Assembly (NCBI GenBank): GCA_030426665.1 | Contig: JAUHYD010000022.1 | Location: 1-64,000, forward strand | Reading direction: 5' to 3' | Length of the DNA stretch: 64,000 nt | DNA from: Bacteroidia bacterium | Lineage (GTDB): Bacteria > Bacteroidota > Bacteroidia > Chitinophagales > Chitinophagaceae | In this document: one piece after another, positions 61,501 to 64,000 of the stretch | Numbering within the stretch: the stretch's first letter is position 1 | How the letters are laid out: every line of letters begins with the position of its first letter | Notes under the pieces: model-generated | What the model saw: the letters and a program-made list of their open reading frames with translations, nothing else | The model's database searches: none | Told to the model about the DNA's origin: nothing | Position numbers and translations under genes: made by a program

Positions 61501-64000
61501 AGTCGTTGATGTTGGATTAGCCGTTACACTAGAACCCGTTGTCGCTGACAAGCCCGTTGATGGTGACCATACATAGGTACTAGCGCCACCTGCTGTAAGA
61601 CTAGTTGATGAACCTGTACAAATAGTAACATCACCACTTGACGTAATCGTCGGTAATGGATTTACACTTACTGTTAGTGTCGCGGTGTTCACGCAGGTAT
61701 TTGCGTCTGTTCCGGTAATTGTATAAGTAATCGTCGATGTTGGATTAGCGGTTACACTTGAACCAGTTGTCGCGGACAAGCCTGTTGATGGTGACCATAC
61801 ATAGGTACTTGCGCCACCTGCTGTAAGACCTGTTGATGAACCCGTACATATAGTAACATCACCACTCGACGTAATCGTAGGTAATGGATTGACACTTACC
61901 GTTAATGTCGCTGTGTTCACACAGGTATTTGCGTCCGTTCCGGTAATTGTATACGTAATCGTCGACGTTGGATTCGCTGTTACACTTGAACCAGTTGTCG
62001 CTGACAAGCCCGTTGATGGTGACCATACATAAGTACTTGCACCTCCTGCGGTTAGGCCTGTTGACGAACCGGTACAAATGGTAACATCACCACTCGATGT
62101 AATCGTAGGTAATGGGTTAACACTTACCGTTAATGTCGCTGTGTTCACACAGGTATTCGCGTCTGTTCCGGTTATTGTATACGTAGTTGTCGAAGTTGGA
62201 TTAGCGGTTACACTTGAACCAGTTGTCGCAGACAACCCTGTTGATGGTGACCATACATAAGTACTTGCGCCACCTGCTGTAAGGCCAGTTGAGGAACCCG
62301 TACATATAGTAACGTCACCACTTGACGTAATCGTAGGTAATGGATTTACACTTACCGTAAGCGTCGCTGTGTTCACGCAGGTATTCGCATCAGTTCCGGT
62401 TATTGTATACGTAGTCGTCGATGTTGGGTTTGCTGTTACACTTGAACCTGTTGACGCTGACAATCCTGTTGATGGTGACCATACGTAAGTACTTGCACCT
62501 CCTGCGGTAAGACCTGTTGAAGAACCTGTACATATAGTAACATCACCACTCGTTGTAATCGTCGGTAATGGGTTAACACTTACCGTCAATGTTGCTGTGT
62601 TCACACAGGTATTTGCGTCAGTTCCAGTTATTGTATAAGTAATCGTCGAAGTTGGATTAGCTGTTACACTTGAACCTGTGGTCGCAGACAAACCTGTTGA
62701 TGGTGACCACACATAGGTACTTGCACCACCTGCGGTAAGGCCTGTAGATGAACCCGTACATATAGTAACATCACCACTCGTCGTAATCGTCGGTAATGGA
62801 TTAACACTTACCGTTAGCGTCGCTGTGTTCACGCAGGTATTCGCATCAGTTCCGGTTATTGTATACGTAGTCGTCGATGTTGGGTTTGCTGTTACACTTG
62901 AACCAGTTGTCGCGGACAAACCTGTAGATGGTGACCATACATAGGTACTTGCACCTCCTGCAGTAAGACCTGTTGAAGAACCTGTACATATAGTAACATC
63001 ACCACTCGATGTGATCGTAGGTAATGGGTTAACACTTACCGTCAATGTTGCTGTGTTCACACAGGTATTCGCGTCCGTTCCGGTAATTGTATAAGTAGTC
63101 GTTGATGTTGGATTAGCTGTTACACTTGAACCTGTTGTCGCTGACAATCCTGTTGATGGTGACCATACATAAGTACTTGCACCTCCTGCACTAAGACCAG
63201 TTGATGAACCAGTACATATGGTAACATCACCACTTGACGTAATCGTAGGTAATGGGTTAACACTTACCGTTAATGTCGCTGTGTTCACACATGTATTTGC
63301 GTCAGTTCCGGTTATTGTATACGTAGTCGTTGATGTTGGATTAGCGGTTACACTTGAACCCGTTGTCGCCGATAAGCCTGTTGATGGTGACCACACATAA
63401 GTACTTGCGCCACCTGCGGTAAGACCAGTTGATGAACCAGTACATATAGTAACATCACCACTCGATGTAATCGTAGGTAATGGGTTAACACTTACCGTTA
63501 GCGTCGCTGTGTTCACACATGTATTTGCGTCCGTTCCGGTAATTGTATACGTAGTCGTCGATGTTGGATTAGCTGTTACACTTGAACCCGTTGTCGCTGA
63601 TAACCCTGTTGATGGTGACCACACATAAGTACTTGCACCACCTGCTGTAAGGCCGGTTGATGAACCGGTACAAATAGTAACATCACCACTTGACGTAATC
63701 GTAGGTAATGGATTGACACTTACTGTTAATGTCGCGGTGTTCACACAGGTATTCGCGTCAGTTCCGGTAATTGTATACGTAGTCGTCGATGTAGGATTAG
63801 CTGTCACACTTGAACCCGTTGTCGCAGACAAACCTGTTGATGGTGACCAAACATAGGTACTTGCACCTCCTGCTGTAAGGCCTGTTGAGGAACCCGTACA
63901 TATGGTAACATCACCACTTGACGTAATCGTAGGCAATGGATTGACACTTACCGTCAATGTCGCTGTATTTACACAGGTATTTGCGTCAGTTCCGGTAATT
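46516..64000 (-). CDS. Giant T9SS-exported repeat adhesin, C-terminal ~5,800 residues (5' end beyond window)
   Basis: The minus frame is open from the stop TAG at 46516 to the window edge, giving at least 5,827 residues, and the start lies outside. From the N-terminal side there are first 13 near-identical 76-aa Ig-like units (CTGSSTGLTAGGASTYVW, TYTITGTDANTCVNT, VNPLPTI) plus a partial. A ~245-aa segment with Ig-like and jelly-roll-like parts is inserted at 60005-60743. More divergent 76-aa units mixed with three ~89-aa units follow, then 34 tandem ~89-aa units (VTGGGSYCAGG, YQLYNG, GTYTVxATN, a Cys, VNPLP). Three further Ig-like domains and a T9SS type A tail (LKLMPNPNNGTFSIKGF, ANGMYLVNVRS, HVTIRR) complete it. 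Each unit has two Cys, so one disulfide per domain is likely. It should be exported by type IX secretion as a very long surface filament or adhesin. A strong terminator follows. Confidence 0.9.
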   Translation of the reverse strand, partial: ITGTDANTCVNTATLTVSVNPLPTITSSGDVTICTGSSTGLTAGGASTYVWSPSTGLSATTGSSVTANPTSTTTYTITGTDANTCVNTATLTVSVNPLPTITSSGDVTICTGSSTGLTAGGASTYVWSPSTGLSATTGSSVTANPTSTTTYTITGTDANTCVNTATLTVSVNPLPTITSSGDVTICTGSSTGLTAGGASTYVWSPSTGLSATTGSSVTANPTSTTTYTITGTDANTCVNTATLTVSVNPLPTITSSGDVTICTGSSTGLSAGGASTYVWSPSTGLSATTGSSVTANPTSTTTYTITGTDANTCVNTATLTVSVNPLPTITSSGDVTICTGSSTGLTAGGASTYVWSPSTGLSATTGSSVTANPTSTTTYTITGTDANTCVNTATLTVSVNPLPTITTSGDVTICTGSSTGLTAGGASTYVWSPSTGLSATTGSSVTANPTSTITYTITGTDANTCVNTATLTVSVNPLPTITTSGDVTICTGSSTGLTAGGASTYVWSPSTGLSASTGSSVTANPTSTTTYTITGTDANTCVNTATLTVSVNPLPTITSSGDVTICTGSSTGLTAGGASTYVWSPSTGLSATTGSSVTANPTSTTTYTITGTDANTCVNTATLTVSVNPLPTITSSGDVTICTGSSTGLTAGGASTYVWSPSTGLSATTGSSVTANPTSTITYTITGTDANTCVNTATLTVSVNPLPTITSSGDVTICTGSSTGLTAGGASTYVWSPSTGLSATTGSSVTANPTSTITYTITGTDANTCVNTATLTVSVNPLPTITSSGDVTICTGSSTSLTAGGASTYVWSPSTGLSATTGSSVTANPTSTTTYTITGTDANTCVNTATLTVSVNPLPTITSSGDVTICTGSSTGLTAGGASTYVWSPSTGLSATTGSSVTANPTSTITYTITGTDANTCVNTATLTVSVNPLPTITSSGDVAICTGSSTGLTAGGASTYVWSPSTGLSATTGSSVTANPTSTTTYTITGTDANTCVNSTSLTVTVNPLPTVSTSGNVVICFGSSTGLTASGSSTSYVWSPSTGLSATTGASVTASPTVTTTYTVSGTDGNSCVNTASLTVTVSPLPTVDASTGDEVCYGSDGTITATPSSGGGIRWYDASSGGTLLYTGESYTITGATATTSYYAEAYDKYDLLSTLAAGNGQAGIMFDVTVGSSDLDISNIDVNTFSGTGNYVVYYRTGTMVGFDGSSTGWTVIGSLPGSYLASNGVRSISLSSPVTLNASSTYGFYIVDTTYSVGLGGVQYSNSATPVGSVIASNSYMSIKVGYGKSGVFGVNYSPRTPNVRFNYAPDGSLSCVSAARTEVILTVNPLPTITTSSDVAICTGSTTGLTAGGASTYVWSPSTSLSASTGSGVTASPTVTTTYTVTGTDANGCVNTATTTVTVNPLPTVTSSGSTDICIGSSTGLTAGGAVSYVWSPATGLSATTGASVTASPTVTTTYTITGTDANTCVNTTSLTVTVNPLPTVTSSGSTDICIGSSTALTAGGASTYVWSPSSSLSASTGSSVTASPTVTTTYTITGTDANTCVNTTSLTVTVNPLPTITTTGGSVTICGGIPTGLTASGGVSYTWAPPSSLSATTGSSVTASPTVTTTYTVTGTDGNGCVNTATATLTVNPAPTAYLVSGGGSYCAGGVGLHVVLAYGVIGVNYQLYNGSSVFGSPVAGANTGVDFGLITAAGTYTVRATNASTLCENDMTGSATVVINPLPTVTAGGGSTICAGSSASLTAGGASTYSWSPSTGLSSSTGASVTASPTTTTTYTVTGVDGNSCENTATVTVSVNPLPTISSSGSTAICDGSSTTLTVSGSSTSYVWTPSTGLSATTGASVTASPTVTTTYTITGTDANTCENSTSLTVTVNPLPTITSSGSTAICTGSSTTLTVSGSSTSYVWTPSTGLSATTGASVTANPTVTTTYTITGTDGNTCENSTSLTVTVNPLPTVTASGGGAICVGGSIGLTAGGASSYVWSPSTGLSSSTGASVTANPTVTSTYTVTGTDANGCENTSSVTVTVNPLPTITATAGSGAICSGASTTLTAGGGVSYNWSPSTGLSATTGSSVTASPSANTIYTVVGTDGNSCQNTASVTVTVNTLPTIYTVSGGGSYCAGGAGLHVVLTYGVIGVNYQLYNGSSTVGSPIPGANTGVDFGLLTAAGTYSVRATNASTSCESDMSGTATIVINPLPTIIPGGGGTICADGSLTLTAGGASTYVWTPATSLSSSTGASVTASPTVSTTYTITGTDANTCQNTATVSVSVNPLPTITATGTGAICAGSSATLNAAGGVSYNWSPSTGLSATTGSSVSASPSSNTTYTVVGTDGNSCQNTATVSLTVNPLPTVYTVSGGGSYCAGGVGLHVVLDYGLIGVNYQLYNGAAPVGSPVAGGNSGLDFGLLTAAGTYTVKATNTSTLCENNMAGSATIVVNPLPTAYAVTGGGSYCSGGSGLNVGLANSTVGINYQVYNGSTAVGGTVAGTGSALTLGTFTAAGTYTVQATNASTSCVNDMSGSATISILSLPTVYNVTGGGSYCSGGTGVHVGLSNSDAGFTYQLYNGVTTIGTPVAGAGSAIDFGLMTGAGTYTVLATNTSTSCTNSMSGSAVVVIDPLPNVYTVTGGGTACDDGTGVTVGLNNSESGVDYQLYIGSAATGGSVAGTGSAISFGAQMVSGTYTVQATNATTGCVNNMTGSANVTINPLPVAYTVTGGGNYCSGGSGLAVGLSNSQTGVSYQLYDGVTAVSGSVAGTGSSISFGVYTAAGTYTVLATNTTTTCTNAMSGSSTIVIDPLPIAYTVTGGGSYCAGGAGLNVGLNNSDTGILYQLYNGSSAVGSAVAGTDFSLDFGLQTAAGTYSVMATNATTSCVSDMTGTVGITINPVPTVYNVTGGGSYCAGGAGVSIGLDNSNTGINYQLYNGIVSVGGLVAGTGAALDFGLHNDAGTYSVVAIDAGTLCESTMSGTATVSIYTVPTAYSVTGGGDYCAGGTGVTVGLVSSNTGINYQLYRGITAMGSPVAGTGSAISFGLQTVAGSYSVVATDATNGCTTNMVGSVDVTINPLPTAFLVTGGGEYCAGGTGVHVGVAFTNSGINYQLYNGATAVGSPIGGASSSIDFGLQTAAGTYSVLATNATTGCENAMTGSATVVVNPLPTVYAVTGGGSFCDGDAGVAVGLDNSGSGISYQLYNGTSATGSPVAGTGSAISFGLQTVAGTYTVFATNTTTSCVNDMSGSATVIVNPLPIVYNMTGGGTMCVGDTGYHVGIDTSEVGINYQLYNGSSVSGSPVAGTGSAIDFGLFTVAGTYTVHAVNATTGCNTGMAGTSVIVVNPLPVLHNVTGGGSYCAGGTGVNVGLDTAESGITYQLYRGSVAVSSLTGTGAPASFGLQTIAGVYSVVATNATTGCVRNMSGTATVVVNPLPVVFNVTGGGSYCAGTGGVNVGLSGSTSGIVYQLYYGSTAIGGLKFGTGSALNFGVFAGVGSYTVFATNTSTGCVNDMAGSATISIDPLPNAYTLSGGGSYCAGGSGLELVLSGSQTGIVYQLYNGSSVSGGTVSGTGAGISFGSLTTAGTYSVRATNPTTGCVRGMTGTTNITVLPLPPVHTVTGGGAYCIGGTGVNVGLSGSDIAIDYQLYNGTTAVGAPFEGTGLTIDFGLQTGVGTYTVRATNIFSSCTSDMIGSTTITTNPLPVVQDVTGGGSYCSGGSGVEIGLASTEVDIRYQLYRGVTAIASPVVGTGSTISFGMQTVAGVYSVSATNILTGCTRNMNGTRTISVDPLPATFNVTGGGSYCSGGTGVTVGLSNSSTGINYQLYNGTTATGIPVAGTGTAISFGAQTAAGTYTVRATNATTGCVKNMVGSAIIYVNPLPIAQTVTGSGAYCIGGLGVEVGLSNSQGSTTYDLYRGGAFVTSRPGTGAAVNFGYQTVAGTYTVVATNDATGCVNNMTGGATIIVNPLPTEQTVTGGGSYCAGDAGVHVGLASSNSGINYQLYRGTTAVGTPISGTGSAIDFGIFTTVGTYSVSAVNASTGCPNNMAGTAVISINTLPVAYTVTGGGNYCAGGTGVAVGLSNSQTGINYQLYNGTTATGSAVAGTGGAISFGLKTVAGTYSVSAVNTSTGCSANMTGTVAVNIDPLPAAQTVTGGGTYCAGGTGFHVGLSSSVPGISYQLYNGTTAVGSPMAGTGVAIDFGVKTDAGIYSVVATNTLSGCTNNMTGTAEINVNPQPIAYAVSGGGAFCTGGAGVSVSLSNSEVDVNYQLYRGGTAVGSPVAGTGGAIDFGMFTTSGVYSVVGTKSATSCTTSMTGTVTVSENALPVAQTVTGGGAYCDGGVGMFVNITSSETGVTYQLYNGATAVGTPMAGTGTGITFGQQTAAGVYTVMATNSTTGCSAAMTSSATVVVNPLPVAYTVTGGGSYCDGGSGVYVGLTGSQAGVSYQLYNGATPTGSPVAGTGSAIDFGLQTAAGTYTIQANNTTTMCSATMSGDATISINAVPATYTVTGGGGYCVGGSGVHIGVDASDIGVSYQLYKGAAAVGSPIDGTGSPVDFGLITTTGMYSVVATSSATSCTSDMSGEVEVGLNPLPTQYVVAGGGSYCAGGTGVAVTLSGSTIGVNYQLYLGTTPVGAPVAGTGSSINFGMKTAAGIYTVMATDAFTSCTQNMTGAATISVNALPDAFTVEGGDNICAGSAGTEISLDGSQVGVTYTLYNGTAVAAGPVLGSGSPISFGMFSVAGTYSVMAANSSTTCSAAMSGSAVININPLPVAQSVTGGGNFCAGDAGVAVGLSSSQVGVNYQLYNGATAVGMPMSGTGGALTFGIMTTVGTYSVMAQNVSTLCTSAMTGTATVGLNPAPVVYNVTGGGTYCADGTGFNIGTDGSQAGIMYQLYKDGSAVGSPLTGAGLALDFGVQTEAGNYTVVASNATTGCVSDMSGFADINVNAIPVAFDVTGGGNYCVGGSGASVGLSSSQIGVNYTIYNGSVAVGSVMTGTGGPVSFGTFMAAGNYTVMAANATTGCTAAMTGAATIVVNPLPVVHTVVAGASSYCEGGAGINIALSGSDTNVTYRLYRGATVSGADVTGTGSSVSFGYKTIAGVYSVSATNSITGCSANMAGSASVTVTPRPALFFVSGGGAFCEGSVGVPVTLSGSETGINYTLRRAAVATSTVVAGTGSSVTFGPQTVPGTYDVVAVNATNGCVRNMASSVFVSSNPLPTVFNVTGGGNYCSGSAGRHVGIDGSATGITYQLFRDGTAVGTPVAGTGLSIDFGVYSTAGVYTVVARNPATTCTSNMAGSATIVVNPTPDVYVMTGGGGYCAGDAGVYVGLSGSMSDIEYTLYRGTTAVGSPVAGSGSAFSFGIQSVSGTYSVVAVNTITGCTQNMGGIATVSVNPLPSAYPVVGGGSYCEGGTGVTVGLGGSAPGVEYQLYNGATAVGSPVAGTGLAIGFGMQTAGTYSVMATNATTGCGNAMTGVATVTETPTVTPGVTITSSTSGTLCSGTGVTFTAAGVNGGLTPVYQWYVNATPAGSGAATYSYVPSNGDVVTVEMTSSVACPMPSVANAMMTMTVSPTVTPAVTVTADPGDTVCNGSAVTFTATPDHGGSAPIYTWMRNDTVVGSGDMYTVIPNNGDRVYCKLTSSATCRTADTVASSLVNMVVESPLVPTIVITTDVGTTEITPGQFVEFTASIINAGPAPELQWILNGTPIAGATSLTFLTNMLEDKDTVTCRVLSSGRCGGLYSFNTIVINVGSVGVVNVAQADMDLKLMPNPNNGTFSIKGFVGTTNDDKVYIEVADMLGQIVYRSTAMANNGSLDQQVVIDNMLANGMYLVNVRSGERSKVFHVTIRR
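47620..56690 (-). repeat. 34 tandem ~267-bp units (89-aa domains)
   Basis: About 9.07 kb holds 34 units of about 267 bases in the giant gene; three more occur singly further up the protein. The consensus is PxxYxVTGGGxYCxGGxGVxVGLxxSxxGxxY, QLYNGxxAVGSPVAGTGS, IxFGxxTxAGTYxVxATNxxTxC and MxGxAxVxVNPL. Units differ from one another by tens of percent, so this array is older than the 228-bp array at the window end. Confidence 0.9.
60005..60743 (-). other. Inserted Ig-like plus jelly-roll-like segment inside the giant gene
   Basis: Between two 76-aa units is a ~245-aa non-repetitive segment. It starts with an Ig-like part (GDEVCYGSDGTITATPSSGGG, IRWYDASSGG, ATTSYYAEAY). A longer domain follows with STLAAGNGQAGIMFDVTV, GNYVVYYRTGTMVGFDGSS, ASSTYGFYIVDTTYSV and SPRTPNVRFNYAPDG. 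The latter resembles a beta-sandwich domain scattered through Bacteroidota secreted proteins. It could be the binding head of an otherwise structural stalk. Confidence 0.65.
60990..64000 (-). repeat. 13+ near-identical tandem 228-bp units (76-aa domains)
   Basis: Thirteen full units with an exact 228-base period, plus a partial at the edge, encode almost the same 76 residues. Protein differences are limited to a few exchanges such as T/I in TSTTTYT, T/S and A/V. DNA differences are frequent and mainly at third codon positions (for example GATGTAATCGTAGG, GACGTAATCGTCGG and GTTGTAATCGTCGG). Confidence 0.93.

Noticed and set aside
60990-64000. Regular repeats that could be taken for a CRISPR-like or satellite array
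   Set aside because: The period is 228 bases with no short repeat/unique spacer structure, the units are fully coding in one frame and there are no cas genes.

Overview
The window looks like a chromosomal stretch from a Bacteroidota bacterium, probably of the Chitinophagales/Sphingobacteriales type. Several secreted proteins end in type IX secretion (T9SS) C-terminal sorting domains of the form PNPxxGxxxI...GxYxL. Promoter-like sites fit the Bacteroidota pattern TTG-N17-23-TAnnTTTG, Shine-Dalgarno sites are weak, and Ig-like/PKD repeat proteins and DUF4402 proteins are abundant. No tRNA, rRNA, CRISPR array, insertion sequence or prophage was recognised.

Layout. Both window edges cut through giant minus-strand genes for repetitive surface proteins. 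At 1-4819 is the N-terminal part of a protein with a signal peptide, a propeller-like region and many BIG2-like Ig repeats. At 46516-64000 is the C-terminal ~5,800 residues of a colossal adhesin-like protein made of two repeat families (a 76-aa family and an ~89-aa family) and a T9SS tail. From 5770 to 10635 (minus) lies a four-gene operon of DUF4402 subunit, PapD-like chaperone, second DUF4402 subunit and usher-like outer-membrane protein: a chaperone-usher-type fibre locus. It sits beside a signalling block at 10799-15570: a stand-alone receiver, an NtrC-type sigma-54 activator and a hybrid histidine kinase with PAS, receiver and Hpt domains. Next come thiamine/thiazole genes (ThiE/TenI-like, ThiF/MoeB-rhodanese fusion, ThiH; 15662-18497).

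The middle holds a propeller + PKD + T9SS gene broken by one in-frame TGA (19341-22439) and flanked by two copies of a ~140-bp repeat. It is followed by an envelope cassette (YfhO-like membrane protein, hexapeptide acyltransferase, Wzx-like flippase, KirBac potassium channel; 22869-28190), a T9SS protein, an OmpA-family lipoprotein, an HTH protein of a Bacteroidota-specific type, a small membrane protein and a lectin-domain T9SS protein. Intergenic gaps at 32232-32580, 35213-35603 and 36256-36384 carry related arrays of short hairpins. The right part has housekeeping and envelope genes: prs-rplY, an AlgJ/AlgI-like O-acetylation pair, hutU, an MsbA-like ABC exporter and a polytopic membrane protein.

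The theme is cell-surface construction and its control: chaperone-usher fibres, T9SS-exported adhesins, polysaccharide modification and export. The most notable items are the Bacteroidota chaperone-usher locus with its adjacent phosphorelay genes, the giant two-family repeat protein with its near-identical 228-bp array, and the intergenic hairpin arrays. All functions are inferred from sequence reading alone.
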